A stretch of DNA of 64,000 nucleotides from Chryseobacterium sp. S0630 (GCF_024158915.1 NZ_JAMZGF010000009.1:1-64000), one strand, 5' to 3'; positions 10,326 to 19,428 are shown, counted from the first letter of the stretch. Program-made: numbers and translations. Notes: generated by a model not told the origin, from the letters alone.

Positions 10326-10958
10326 ATGAAAAATTCAATCATTACAACAGTTATGGTTATTGTATTAGCTATAACATCATTTGCAAAAGCGCAATTTGTG
10401 GTTACTGATCCGGCTAATCTGGCTTCAGGAATACTCAACTCCGCCAATGAAATTGTACAGACCTCATCGACTGTTTCGAATGTAGTTAAGAACTTCAATG
10501 AAGTTAAAAAGGTTTATGAGCAGGGTAAGGAATATTATGACAAACTGAAAGCAGTAAACAATTTAGTAAAAGATGCCCGTAAAGTTCAGCAGACTGTTTT
10601 ATTGGTGGGTGATGTTTCCGAAATGTATGTCAATAATTTCGGAAAGATGCTGAATGATCCCAATTTCAATGCTCAGGAGTTGACCGCTATCGCTAACGGT
10701 TATTCAACACTATTGAACGAAAGCACTGAACTGCTTAAAGAACTTAAGCAGATTGTCACTTCTACCAATCTATCATTGAATGATAAGGAAAGAATGGAAA
10801 TTATTGACAGAGTATATAAAGAGGTGAAAGATTATCACAATCTGGTAAGATATTACACCAATAAGAATATCTCTGTCAGTTATCTGAGAGCCAAAAAGCA
10901 GAACAATACGCAGAGAGTTCTCAACCTGTATGGTACTGTTAATCAAAAATACTGGTAA
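10326..10958 (+). CDS. traI: Conjugative transposon protein TraI (DUF4141)
   Basis: This 210-residue protein has a cleavable signal peptide ending around KAQF, followed by a long helical, coiled-coil-prone body. It matches DUF4141/TraI, a VirB5-like periplasmic part of the mating apparatus. The reading frame is intact with a normal length for the family. The next gene, traJ, begins one base after the stop codon, consistent with one transcript. Confidence 0.9.
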   Translation: MKNSIITTVMVIVLAITSFAKAQFVVTDPANLASGILNSANEIVQTSSTVSNVVKNFNEVKKVYEQGKEYYDKLKAVNNLVKDARKVQQTVLLVGDVSEMYVNNFGKMLNDPNFNAQELTAIANGYSTLLNESTELLKELKQIVTSTNLSLNDKERMEIIDRVYKEVKDYHNLVRYYTNKNISVSYLRAKKQNNTQRVLNLYGTVNQKYW

Positions 10959-10959
10959 G

Positions 10960-11952
10960 ATGGAACCTACTAATTTACATGAGGTGCTTCGTTCCGTGTA
11001 TGAAGAGATGATGCCGATGTGTGCTGACATGGCAGCAGTAGCAAAAGGAGTTGCAGGGCTAGGAGCATTATTTTATTTGGCTGTAAAGGTTTGGCAGGCA
11101 TTAAGCCGTGCCGAACCGATTGATCTCTTTCCTATGCTCAGACCATTTGCCATCGGAATCTGCATTATGTTCTTTTCAACAATTGTCTTGGGCAGCATCA
11201 ACGGAGTATTAAGTCCGGTCGTTCAAGGCAGCCACTCCATGCTGGAGGGTCAGGTATTAGATCTTAATGAACTCCAGCAGAAAAAAGATCTGCTGGAAAG
11301 GGAGGCTATGCTTCGAAATCCTGAAATGGCCTATCTCATTTCTGATGAAGAATTTGACAAAAAATTGGAAGAACTAGGATGGTCACCTTCTGATTTGGTG
11401 ACGATGTCGGGAATGTATATAGAGCGGGAAATGTTTGCCATTAAAAAAGATATCAGAGACGGTTTCAGAGAGTTTCTGGAAATACTCTTTCAGGCAGCGG
11501 CATTGGTGATTGATACAATCAGAACTTTCTTTCTCATTGTGCTTTCGATCCTTGGTCCTATTGCATTTGCCATATCGGTTTGGGATGGTTTTCAGTCTAC
11601 GCTTACCCAATGGCTGACCAGATACATCAGTGTGTACTTATGGTTACCGGTGGCTGATATGTTCAGTGCTATCCTGGCAAAGATTCAATCCCTTATTATA
11701 GAAAGGGATATTGAAATGCTGGCAGATCCTAACTTTATTCCAGATACTTCCAATACGGTCTACATTATCTACATGATCATTGGAATCATTGGCTATTTCA
11801 CTGTGCCTACCGTTACAGGCTGGATCATTCAGGCGGGCGGAGCCGGAAACTTTATGCGTAATGTTACCCAGATGACACAAAAGTCAGGAAATGTTGCGGG
11901 TGCTACTGCTGGCGCAGCGGCAGGTAATATTTCAGGACAACTCCTTAAATAA
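10960..11952 (+). CDS. traJ: Conjugative transposon membrane protein TraJ
   Basis: A polytopic membrane protein of about 330 residues (VirB6-like). Hydrophobic segments appear near residues 25-45, 55-75, 175-200 and 260-290, and the C-terminus is Gly/Ala-rich. TraJ is thought to form part of the inner-membrane channel. The open frame extends into traI, but the ATG at 10960, one base after the traI stop, gives the family-typical start (MEPTNLHEVL). Confidence 0.9.
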   Translation: MEPTNLHEVLRSVYEEMMPMCADMAAVAKGVAGLGALFYLAVKVWQALSRAEPIDLFPMLRPFAIGICIMFFSTIVLGSINGVLSPVVQGSHSMLEGQVLDLNELQQKKDLLEREAMLRNPEMAYLISDEEFDKKLEELGWSPSDLVTMSGMYIEREMFAIKKDIRDGFREFLEILFQAAALVIDTIRTFFLIVLSILGPIAFAISVWDGFQSTLTQWLTRYISVYLWLPVADMFSAILAKIQSLIIERDIEMLADPNFIPDTSNTVYIIYMIIGIIGYFTVPTVTGWIIQAGGAGNFMRNVTQMTQKSGNVAGATAGAAAGNISGQLLK

Positions 11953-11968
11953 TCAAAAAAACAAAAAA

Positions 11969-12592
11969 ATGGAATTTAAAACCTTAAGAAATATAGAGAA
12001 CAGTTTTAAGCAAATCAGATTGTTCACCTTTGTTTTTGCCATCCTTTGTTTTGGAGTTGTCGGCATTGTTGTGTACAAATCGTACAGTTTTGCGGAAGAA
12101 CAAAGACAAAAGATATATGTCCTTGACAATGGTAAATCACTGATGGTTGCCCTATCCCAGGATATGTCTATCAACAGACCTGTAGAAGCCAGAGAACATG
12201 TAAGACGTTTTCACGAACTCTTTTTTACAGTAGCTCCTGATAAAAGTGCTATTGAGAGCAATGTAAAAAGAGCTTTTAATATGGCCGACCAATCTGCATT
12301 CAATTACTATAAGGATCTCTCTGAGAAAGGGTATTACAACAGGATCATCAGCGGAAATATTCAACAGCGAGTTGAAATTGACAGTGTAGTAGCAGATTTT
12401 AACAACTATCCCTATGCTGTAAAAACTTATGGGAAGCAATTCATTATCCGCGCAAGTAATTTAACGATCCGAAATCTTGTAACGAATTGTCAACTGGTCA
12501 ATTCCGTGAGGTCAGACAGCAACCCTCAGGGGTTTACGATTGAAAAATTCAATGTCATTGAGAACAAAGATGTTGAAACTGTTAACCGATAA
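11969..12592 (+). CDS. traK: Conjugative transposon protein TraK
   Basis: This 207-residue protein has one N-terminal membrane anchor (about residues 15-37) and a soluble domain. The opening MEFKTLRNIENSF is typical of Bacteroidetes TraK (VirB8-like), which links inner-membrane and periplasmic parts of the channel. An upstream in-frame extension overlaps traJ and is ignored in favour of the ATG at 11969, which follows a purine-rich stretch. Confidence 0.9.
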   Translation: MEFKTLRNIENSFKQIRLFTFVFAILCFGVVGIVVYKSYSFAEEQRQKIYVLDNGKSLMVALSQDMSINRPVEAREHVRRFHELFFTVAPDKSAIESNVKRAFNMADQSAFNYYKDLSEKGYYNRIISGNIQQRVEIDSVVADFNNYPYAVKTYGKQFIIRASNLTIRNLVTNCQLVNSVRSDSNPQGFTIEKFNVIENKDVETVNR

Positions 12593-12602
12593 AAACAGCT
12601 AT

Positions 12603-12881
12603 ATGAAAAAATTAAGATTAAAAATAGAGGAATTCGTTAAAAAAGCAGAACGGAAATGGAAATCTTTACCTACCAAACGACAACGCTCTTTGACCAAGAT
12701 ATTTTTTTCAGGGTATGCGATAATGACGATTTTAACGGTTATTCATCTATGGTCAAAAGATTCAAAAAGTCGAACCATTCTTTCAGTTGGACATATCAAT
12801 AACATTCCAAAGAAGATAAAGATGCAACATCAGCCGCTTGAAAAGCCAGCTAATTATTCACCCCATAAAACATCCCCATGA
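12603..12881 (+). CDS. traL: Conjugative transposon protein TraL (DUF3989)
   Basis: A short protein of 92 residues: a basic N-terminus, one membrane helix near residues 35-50, and a short Pro/Lys-rich tail. This layout and its place between traK and traM fit TraL/DUF3989, a small bitopic mating-channel protein. It starts at the ATG 10 bp after the traK stop, and its stop overlaps the traM start (ATGA). Confidence 0.8.
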   Translation: MKKLRLKIEEFVKKAERKWKSLPTKRQRSLTKIFFSGYAIMTILTVIHLWSKDSKSRTILSVGHINNIPKKIKMQHQPLEKPANYSPHKTSP

Positions 12882-14170
12882 AAGAGACAAGTCAAATCAG
12901 AATCACTGAAGGAAGTATACATTCCTCAGACGAAAATGAACCTTTGGATCGTAAGCCAAGGTGGGAAAAATTTAAAAAGCCGATCATTTACTTTTTAATG
13001 TTCATTGCTTGTATGGGATCCTTGTATCTGATTTTTAAACCAAAAGATGATAAAACAACTAATCAAGAGGTAGGTTTAAATGCTGAAGTACCACAAGCCG
13101 CGGATGACAAATTACAAGCAGATAAGCAGAAGGCGTATGAGCTAGAATTGTTGGAGCAGAAAAATGAAGAAAAAAGAAATGCTATGACAAGCCTCTCAGA
13201 TTATTGGAGTGAATCAAACGGCTCGAATCAGCTGACCGCTCTATCTCCAGAATCTTATAACAATACGAACGCAGATCAGAATGCTTTAAACAGCTACCGT
13301 AATGCACAACAAACATTAAGCTCATTTTACAGAAAAGACGACCATGAGGTTACCCAATTAAAAAGGGAAATTAACAGGCTTAAGAATGAAATTTCACATA
13401 AGGATGCAGTTCCAAGTACTGTAGGAATTAATGATCAGTTAGAATTGATGGAAAAGTCTTATCAGATGGCTGCAAAATATCTACCTGCGCCAAAACAGCA
13501 GGAAGAGCCTGAACCAAAGAAAACCTCTGAGGCAAAGCCTGAAGAAAACAAAGTTAAAATAACGGCAGTACAACTTCAAAAACGCAACGTCGTATCCAGT
13601 TTGTATCGAGAACCTTCAGACAGTACGTTTTCAGCATCCATCAGTCATAACCGATTTTTGGGGTTACGGAATGAACAGGAAAATACTGTATCGCAAAATC
13701 ACAGCAGTATCCATGCAGTAATACATGAAACCATGACATTGGTAAATGAAAGTGTTGTACCCTTACGACTAACACAAGGTTTGCTCCTTGGAAAGATAAC
13801 CATTCCTTCAGGTACTGTACTAAAAGCAGCAGGAAAACTTCAGGGAGGAAGACTGTTACTCGCAATTTCAAGTATTGAATATAAAGGCACTATAACCCCT
13901 GTCGAGATTAATATTCATGATAATGATGGGCAGTTGGGGCTTTACGTTCCCTACTCTTCAGAACAGACCGCTATTAAGGATATAGCATCCAACATGAGCC
14001 AGAATTCCGGCACCAATATTATGATGACCCAATCGGCAGGACAACAGGTTGCTGCCGATCTCACCAGAGGTTTGGTTCAGGGAGTTTCAGGATACTTTCA
14101 AAAGAAAGTAAGACAGCCTAAAGTTACTGTTAAGGCAGGGCATCAGGTGCTTTTAGTTTCAAAAAAATAA
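12878..14170 (+). CDS. traM: Conjugative transposon protein TraM (VirB10-like)
   Basis: This 430-residue protein has a cytoplasmic N-terminus, one membrane helix near residues 36-52, a long charged linker with coiled-coil and Pro/Glu/Lys-rich stretches, and a C-terminal beta domain (residues about 270-430). That is the VirB10/TraM arrangement, in which the protein spans the envelope and forms part of the outer core with TraN. The linker is the usual variable segment. The frame is open throughout and coupled to traL. Confidence 0.9.
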   Translation: MKETSQIRITEGSIHSSDENEPLDRKPRWEKFKKPIIYFLMFIACMGSLYLIFKPKDDKTTNQEVGLNAEVPQAADDKLQADKQKAYELELLEQKNEEKRNAMTSLSDYWSESNGSNQLTALSPESYNNTNADQNALNSYRNAQQTLSSFYRKDDHEVTQLKREINRLKNEISHKDAVPSTVGINDQLELMEKSYQMAAKYLPAPKQQEEPEPKKTSEAKPEENKVKITAVQLQKRNVVSSLYREPSDSTFSASISHNRFLGLRNEQENTVSQNHSSIHAVIHETMTLVNESVVPLRLTQGLLLGKITIPSGTVLKAAGKLQGGRLLLAISSIEYKGTITPVEINIHDNDGQLGLYVPYSSEQTAIKDIASNMSQNSGTNIMMTQSAGQQVAADLTRGLVQGVSGYFQKKVRQPKVTVKAGHQVLLVSKK

Positions 14171-14191
14171 TTAACCTTTAAATTAAAATTA

Positions 14192-15091
14192 ATGAAAATA
14201 CGACTTAATATATGTTTCTCGGTTCTGTTGATACTCTTCGGTATCTGCAGATTAGCAGCTCAGGAAAATTCAGGTTTCGCATCGCTTTCTCAGGCCAAAC
14301 TGGAACCGTACAAGATGGAAGTTACGTACAATAAAACAACACATTTATTATTTCCATCTCCCATCCGATACGTGGATCTGGGAAGCGAAAATTTGATTGC
14401 CAATAAAGCGGACGATGTAGCGAATGTTCTCAGAATAAAATCCTCAGTAAGAGATTTCGACGAAGAAACAAACTTTTCGGTCATTACTGAGGATGGTAAA
14501 TTTTACAATTTTGATGTTTTTTACAGTTCATACCCAGACACTCTGAATATTGACCTTCTGAAATTACAACGAAATCAGGAAAAAGAATACTCTACAGATG
14601 TCCTGTTTGAAGAACTTAAGGGAGAATCTTCATCATTGACTGAATTATTGATAAAAACCTTGTACCAACTTCCCAAAAGAACAGTAAAGCACATTGGTTC
14701 AAAAAGTTTTGGAATTCAGTTTCTGTTAAAATCTCTGTATGTACATGAAGGAAAGTTTTATTTTATTTTTCAAATTAAAAACAAAAGCAATGTTTCTTTT
14801 GACGTTGATTTTGTCACTTTCAAAATTACCGACAAAAAGAATCTAAAAAGAACTGTCGTTCAGGATAGGGTATTATCTCCTCTCAGGACTTATTCTCCTA
14901 ACCCTACAGTCAACTACCAATCCGACGGTGAATTTCTTTATCTCATGGACCAGTTTACGCTTTTAGAAGATCAGATAGTAGAGATTGAATTGATGGAAAA
15001 AGATGGCGGACGACATCAGAAGATTCAGATAGAAAATTCAGATTTGATCAGTGCCAAAGTGGTCAATGATATTCAATTAAAACTAAACTAA
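14192..15091 (+). CDS. traN: Conjugative transposon protein TraN (VirB9-like, DUF4138)
   Basis: This 299-residue protein begins with a signal peptide (cleavage near AAQE). Its beta-rich body starts with the family-typical block around residues 45-70 (HLLFPSPIRYVDLGS). TraN/DUF4138 is the VirB9-like outer-core partner of TraM. Length and order are normal, and traO follows after one base. Confidence 0.92.
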   Translation: MKIRLNICFSVLLILFGICRLAAQENSGFASLSQAKLEPYKMEVTYNKTTHLLFPSPIRYVDLGSENLIANKADDVANVLRIKSSVRDFDEETNFSVITEDGKFYNFDVFYSSYPDTLNIDLLKLQRNQEKEYSTDVLFEELKGESSSLTELLIKTLYQLPKRTVKHIGSKSFGIQFLLKSLYVHEGKFYFIFQIKNKSNVSFDVDFVTFKITDKKNLKRTVVQDRVLSPLRTYSPNPTVNYQSDGEFLYLMDQFTLLEDQIVEIELMEKDGGRHQKIQIENSDLISAKVVNDIQLKLN

Positions 15092-15092
15092 C

Positions 15093-15647
15093 ATGAAGAG
15101 TTTGTTATCGTTAATAACAGTGTTTTTATGTTTTTACATAGTCAAAGCACAAAGAATGTTACCGAAGCAAAAAAGTATCGGAATCAATACAGGATTACTG
15201 TTGAAAAAGTCATCCGGAAATTATTTCGTCAATACCGATTTTATTATCTATTCAAAAAAAGGGAACTATTCGATTTATTCATTTCAATACAGCAGACAGA
15301 CCATTCCGTAGAAAACTATTGATGTTCCAGTTGAAAACTGCAGTCTTGAAGTCGGTTATAGTTTTAATTTGATTGCGGGTCTGACAAAAAGCTTTTTAAT
15401 CAATTCTACATTTTCCGCCACCGGAGGATATGAGAATATTAATAAAAGTGAGACACTACTCTATGACGGAGCCGTACTCTTGAATGAATCATCGTGGGTG
15501 TATGGGGGAAGTGTAAAAATTAGTGTTGAAACCTATCTGTCGGATAGGATTGTTTTAACAGGCTTTTATAAAGCAAAAATAGTATGGAATACTTCACTTG
15601 AAAACATAAGACCTGGCGTTGGTCTTGGAATCAGATTTAACTTATAA
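15093..15647 (+). pseudogene. traO: traO interrupted by one in-frame TAG
   Basis: TraO is an outer-membrane-associated protein of about 185 residues in these elements. Here the frame opens at 15093 with a signal peptide (ending KAQR) and the typical QRMLPKQK start. It meets a TAG at 15309-15311, then continues in the same frame through the rest of the family sequence (EVGYS, then GLGIRFNL) to 15647. No frameshift is needed. A single C-to-T change in a CAG codon (Gln) explains the stop. The expected product is a 72-residue fragment unless the amber codon is read through. A sequencing error cannot be excluded, but flanking genes show no similar damage. Confidence 0.85.
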
Positions 15648-15660
15648 AATAAAGATTATT

Positions 15661-16119
15661 ATGAAAAATGTAATCAATATCAAAAAACATTTTTTTGCAA
15701 CTATGTATGTTTTAGCAACCTTATTTGTTGTAGAGTTTTGTTTTTCATCTTGTTCAGAAGATGAATTACAGCTACAGAAAAATTTTCCCTTTGAAGTCCA
15801 GATAATGCCTGTTTCAAAATACATTGCTAACGGAGAAACTGTGGAAATCAGATGTCGCATTATTTCTGTTGGTAACTATAGTGAAACTGAGTATTTCTTC
15901 AGGTATTTTCAGTTTGATGGAAAGGGTACATTACGTTTATTCAATGAACCTCATTTTTTACCCAACGATTCATATCTCCTGGCTGAAAAGGAATTTAGGT
16001 TATATTATACTTCTGAATCAACAGTATCTCAAAGTTTTGACATTTGGATTTCAGACAATATGGGAAATGAGCAAAAGCTGAGCATACAGTTTAGTCCTCA
16101 AAACGCAGAAACTGTATAA
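15661..16119 (+). CDS. traQ: Conjugative transposon lipoprotein TraQ (DUF3872)
   Basis: A protein of 152 residues with a lipoprotein signal (hydrophobic stretch, then FSSC with the lipidated Cys near residue 31). A beta-rich domain follows that matches what I know of DUF3872/TraQ (QKNFPFEVQIMPVSKYIANGE-type opening). It is the last gene of the tra operon and 13 bp from traO. The ATG at 15661 is preferred over an upstream in-frame extension. traP-like primase genes are not found nearby. Confidence 0.8.
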   Translation: MKNVINIKKHFFATMYVLATLFVVEFCFSSCSEDELQLQKNFPFEVQIMPVSKYIANGETVEIRCRIISVGNYSETEYFFRYFQFDGKGTLRLFNEPHFLPNDSYLLAEKEFRLYYTSESTVSQSFDIWISDNMGNEQKLSIQFSPQNAETV

Positions 16120-16276
16120 TGTAAAATATAATGTATTAGGCTATTTTATTAGAAATAACCTTTAATTTTTCTTCACATTACAGGCTATAAGAAGTAGCCT
16201 CTCGAAATAACTGTAACCTTTTTGAAAAAATTTAAGTGAAAAAATTTTTATCAATAGGGTTACTCTTAATGACTTG

Positions 16277-16317
16277 CGAAAAGACGTTTCCGACCACAGG
16301 AAGGAATTGTCTTTTCG
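16277..16317 (+). other. Nested inverted repeats downstream of traQ
   Basis: A 9-bp perfect inverted repeat (cgaaaagac at 16277-16285, gtcttttcg at 16309-16317) encloses a shorter one (ttcc with ggaa around 16288-16301). It sits between traQ and the bidirectional terminator. It could be an RNA structure in the tra 3' untranslated region or a protein-binding site; I cannot tell which. Confidence 0.4.
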
Positions 16318-16329
16318 CCGAAAATTTTA

Positions 16330-16360
16330 AATAAACGACAATTCAATATTGTCGTTTATT
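16330..16360. terminator. Bidirectional terminator between traQ and radC
   Basis: A perfect 13-bp stem (aataaacgacaat with attgtcgtttatt) has a 5-nt loop and is flanked by A- and T-rich DNA. It separates the rightward tra operon from the leftward radC-like gene, so it can serve both directions. Confidence 0.8.
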
Positions 16361-16375
16361 TTATTAGTTAGAAAT

Positions 16376-16819
16376 TTACAAATATCCGTTATCAGCAAAA
16401 GACAGATAATCTGTCGATGTTAAAATGCAATGATCTAGTAATTTAATATTTAAGAATTCGGATGCATTTTTTATATTCTTTGTAATTTTTAAATCTTCAT
16501 TAGAGGGTTTTAAATTTCCAGATGGATGATTATGTGCTACAATTATAGAAGAAGCATTACAGAGAAGGGCTGTTTGCATAATTATCCGAACATCCACTAT
16601 AGTTGAAGAAATTCCGGATTCAGAAATCTTTCTGATTCCTAAAACCTTATTACTCTGATTTAAATATAAAGCGAAAAAAGATTCTCTATAATCTATTTCA
16701 TCAGAATCAAAATGTTGTCGAAATACCTCTGCCGCATCATATGAATTACTGATTACTATGTCGGAATTACCTTTTCGTGAATAACTTAATTTTATTTCAT
16801 TAACAATTTTGAATTTCAT
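16376..16819 (-). CDS. radC: RadC-like JAB/MPN-domain protein
   Basis: This 147-residue protein has the JAB metalloprotease-like signature of the RadC family: H96 and H98 in AHNHPSG, then S100 and D109. The family folds like deubiquitinating metalloenzymes, but its function is unsettled, and copies of this size are common on conjugative elements beside DUF932 and SSB genes, as here. It lacks the N-terminal HhH region of chromosomal RadC, which is normal for mobile-element versions. It starts at the ATG at 16819. Confidence 0.85.
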   Translation of the reverse strand: MKFKIVNEIKLSYSRKGNSDIVISNSYDAAEVFRQHFDSDEIDYRESFFALYLNQSNKVLGIRKISESGISSTIVDVRIIMQTALLCNASSIIVAHNHPSGNLKPSNEDLKITKNIKNASEFLNIKLLDHCILTSTDYLSFADNGYL

Positions 16820-16882
16820 TTGATATGCTCCTATACGGTGGAGACTTGCATTTACCGCATGTTTTTAATTACTAAATTATTT

Positions 16883-17956
16883 TCAGTTCATTTTTAAAAT
16901 GTCTACTCCAAAATGAGCAACGTTTTCACAAAGCTCAAACGCTTTTTGAGACTTCATTTGAGCTGTTCCGCCCATAACTATGGATTGTAATTTGGCTTCG
17001 TCATCTTTGTAGGTTTTTACATTCTGATAGAAACCTGTCACTGCATTGTAAGCACCGAATAAAGTTCCTTTCGTGGTTTCCATTTGTTGGGCATCACTCA
17101 TCATTGCATAGGCAAATGCATCCTCCACCGTGTTTTTAAAAACCGTAGACAATTCTTCAGCATTTCCTTTCTGCAGATGGTTTAAAGTTTCTTTATTGGG
17201 GTAAAGTGCTAATTGAATTAATTTTTTCATTTCAGCGTCACCAATCTTAATTTTTGCCCAATAATTAAAAGTTTCCTCTAATTGAGTACTTAGTTTATTT
17301 GCTAACCCCATGACTTTGTGAGCATCTTCCAAACGTTGTTTTGCGCCTGATGTATGTCTTATTCGTACGACGTTACTCATATTTCTTAATGACGCATTTA
17401 AAGTATTTTGGCAAACAATACGAATGGGTGTAAATGCGGCGGTAATGCTTCCGCTTCCATCATGTGAGGTCGTCAAAAAAATGTATTTTTCTGTGATGTC
17501 GTCCCCGTTTCCGACACGGATATAGTCGGGAAGTTTAGCTGTTATAAAAATTCGCTCTCCATTTCCCAATGCTCCCGCAGTCTCATACAGAATACCATTA
17601 CCACCTCCTACAATAGAATCGAAGAAAGAAAATGCTTCAAGGTTTTGTACAATATGATAATCTTTACCAACTACACCTAATACAGTATTATTATCAGTGC
17701 GGATATTGGCAAAATAGTTTGGAACTTCCAATTCGGAATCACTCAATTTTAGTCCATCTTGAGATTCTACTAGCTCTGTACCTTTCGTAAATAGAGGAGA
17801 TTTTTCTACCTCGTAGTCAAGCCCCGCAAATTTAATGGCTTCTTCACTTGTCGGATGTTCTTGTACAATCTGCCCTAAGTTGTGCCATACTTTTTCTTTT
17901 ACGCTGAAAAATGAATATTTTCCTGTTCGGTTGTTGAAATTTAAATTATGTGCCAT
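16883..17956 (-). CDS. DUF932 (phage/plasmid-like TIGR03299) protein
   Basis: This 357-residue soluble protein matches the DUF932 family found on plasmids, phages and conjugative elements. Supporting parts are the N-terminal KVWHNLG block, the central LTTSHDGSGSI-type segment and the IRIVCQNTL block, all hallmarks of TIGR03299. The molecular function is not established; carriage with SSB and RadC suggests a role around single-stranded DNA during transfer or early establishment. It lies 40 bp downstream of ssb and is probably cotranscribed with it. Confidence 0.85.
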   Translation of the reverse strand: MAHNLNFNNRTGKYSFFSVKEKVWHNLGQIVQEHPTSEEAIKFAGLDYEVEKSPLFTKGTELVESQDGLKLSDSELEVPNYFANIRTDNNTVLGVVGKDYHIVQNLEAFSFFDSIVGGGNGILYETAGALGNGERIFITAKLPDYIRVGNGDDITEKYIFLTTSHDGSGSITAAFTPIRIVCQNTLNASLRNMSNVVRIRHTSGAKQRLEDAHKVMGLANKLSTQLEETFNYWAKIKIGDAEMKKLIQLALYPNKETLNHLQKGNAEELSTVFKNTVEDAFAYAMMSDAQQMETTKGTLFGAYNAVTGFYQNVKTYKDDEAKLQSIVMGGTAQMKSQKAFELCENVAHFGVDILKMN

Positions 17957-17995
17957 GATATTGTTATTTAATGTTATAAAATTGTTTTGATTGAC

Positions 17996-18406
17996 TTAAA
18001 ATGGAAGGTCATCATCCTTATCACTTTCGTTGGATTTAGGTTGACCGATTTCCTTATCATTTTTCTTGTTGACGGATGTAGACTTGCCTTCAGTTCTTTT
18101 ATGACTACTGTGTAATTTAATTTGTGATGTATGGAAGTTCAGACCTGCGTTTGCTTCTCCATCTTTTCCAATCCATGCTCTTGTGTAAACTCTTCCAATT
18201 AGCTCTACTAATGTCCCTTTCGTAAGCAGCTCAGCTACTTTTGAAGAAATCCAATAGGAGCAGTCAAAGAAAGTTGTCTGTTCGATTCGCTCGCCTTGTT
18301 TGTTGCGATAATTGTCATTGGTAGCAATAGAGAAATTGACTACTTGTTTTTTGTTTGACAGAGTACGGACTTCCGCATCTCTTGTCAGTCTTCCGATAAT
18401 GTTCAT
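17996..18406 (-). CDS. ssb: Single-stranded DNA-binding protein (element-encoded)
   Basis: This 136-residue SSB has an N-terminal OB fold (MNIIGRLTRDAEVR, later VELIGRVYTRAW), a low-complexity charged linker and the acidic tip DDDLPF that recruits replication and repair proteins. It is an element-borne copy likely to protect transferred single-stranded DNA. It leads a leftward set with the DUF932 gene; radC is also leftward, 63 bp further on. Confidence 0.95.
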   Translation of the reverse strand: MNIIGRLTRDAEVRTLSNKKQVVNFSIATNDNYRNKQGERIEQTTFFDCSYWISSKVAELLTKGTLVELIGRVYTRAWIGKDGEANAGLNFHTSQIKLHSSHKRTEGKSTSVNKKNDKEIGQPKSNESDKDDDLPF

Positions 18407-18767
18407 AACTGTTTTTTTTGATTATACATTAAAATCACTTCTTCTCTTTTCCAATCTCCCAAGCCTCTCAGGGCTTCGCTGAATATTTTTCAAAAGAAAA
18501 CCGGAAAAAAGAAAGCAGATATGAAGTGTTGGCAATGAACAAGAGCAAAAGGAAACGGAATAATTGGAGGGAACCTTTAGGGAGGAAACCGTTTATGCCG
18601 TAGTCTTTTGCTGACAATAGGAATGGCTGTCAACAATACCTTAGCTGCCTTTTTACCGGTTGATTATGAAAAATGTAAACTTTTCAACTAAACAATAAGA
18701 CAGAAGAAGCCAAAGTACCCTTGAAAGTGAAATATCCTGTATTTACGAACTGTTAGAAATAATTTTA
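18407..18767. other. Divergent intergenic region of the ICE (about 360 bp)
   Basis: This gap lies between leftward ssb and the rightward HTH gene and has no convincing ORF. It holds several purine-rich blocks and a short inverted repeat (tgaca at about 18613, tgtca at about 18630). Promoters for both directions must lie here, and an origin of transfer is conceivable in such a spot, but I see no nick-site motif to support it. Confidence 0.4.
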
Positions 18768-18785
18768 TTGAATAATATCAATAAC

Positions 18786-19055
18786 ATGGAATATTTAACA
18801 AAAGATGATTTAAGTGAATTTAAGAAGGAACTGTTTGACGAATTACAGAAAGTATTTGTAGAAAACAGAAAGAACTTAGATAAAAATGAAAATAAATGGG
18901 ATTGGCTTAGAAGTAAGGAAATTCGGAAATTACTTGCAATCTCACCTGCAACCTTGCAAAATCTTCGTATCGGTGAAAAAATCAGGTATAAAAAAATACT
19001 GGGATCTTATTACTATAACAGAAATGATTTAGAACTATTATTTAAAACAGAATGA
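18786..19055 (+). CDS. Helix-turn-helix (excisionase-like) DNA-binding protein
   Basis: An 89-residue protein: a charged helical N-terminus of about 40 residues, then a MerR/excisionase-type winged helix (WLRSKEIRKLLAISPATLQNLR, followed by a YYYNRNDLELLF end). Such proteins sit near integrases on Bacteroidetes elements and are presumed to act as excisionase or regulator. A TTG at 18768 extends the frame, but the ATG at 18786 gives the usual MEYLTKDDL-like start. It overlaps the next gene by ATGA. Confidence 0.8.
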   Translation: MEYLTKDDLSEFKKELFDELQKVFVENRKNLDKNENKWDWLRSKEIRKLLAISPATLQNLRIGEKIRYKKILGSYYYNRNDLELLFKTE

Positions 19056-19336
19056 TAATGGATAAGTATTGGAAAATATTTTTGAAAAGAATTTCGGAAG
19101 ACGAAAGACTCAATGTCTGGCATCTTGTTCTTCTAATGGCAATTATGCAATTAGGTATAGATCAGCATGAAACAAAAACCATTAGAGTCAGCAGAAGTAT
19201 ACTTATGAAGAAATCACACATCCTAACTTTACCCACGTATCATAAATATTTTAAAGAACTACAGGCAATCGGTTACATCACCTACTATCCTTCCTATCAT
19301 CCAAAAGTGAGAAGTTATATACGGATGCAATCTTGA
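19052..19336 (+). CDS. Small conserved ICE protein of unknown function
   Basis: A 94-residue soluble, basic protein without obvious catalytic motifs. The middle (RVSRSILMKKSHILTLPTYHKYFKEL) looks like a winged-helix segment, so a DNA-binding or replication-regulatory role is possible. It overlaps the HTH gene by ATGA, which implies a two-gene cassette, and ends before a strong terminator facing the integrase. I recognise the arrangement from other Bacteroidetes elements but not a named function. Confidence 0.6.
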   Translation: MIMDKYWKIFLKRISEDERLNVWHLVLLMAIMQLGIDQHETKTIRVSRSILMKKSHILTLPTYHKYFKELQAIGYITYYPSYHPKVRSYIRMQS

Positions 19337-19380
19337 CTAATTCACTTGACGAATTCGGATATTGAATTTCAGCAAATAAA

Positions 19381-19410
19381 AAAGAGAGCTTTAATCATTA
19401 AGCTCTCTTT
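19381..19410. terminator. Bidirectional terminator between HTH cassette and integrase
   Basis: A perfect 11-bp stem (aaagagagctt with aagctctcttt) closes an 8-nt loop, with A- and T-rich sides. It separates the rightward regulator pair from the convergent integrase gene. Confidence 0.8.
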
Positions 19411-19428
19411 CGTTTAGGCATTAGCTCC

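Noticed and set aside
16376-16819. RadC-like JAB protein as the missing Cap3 of the CBASS
   Set aside because: It belongs to the ICE accessory set (radC, DUF932, ssb), is 11 kb away, and is RadC-like rather than Cap3-like.
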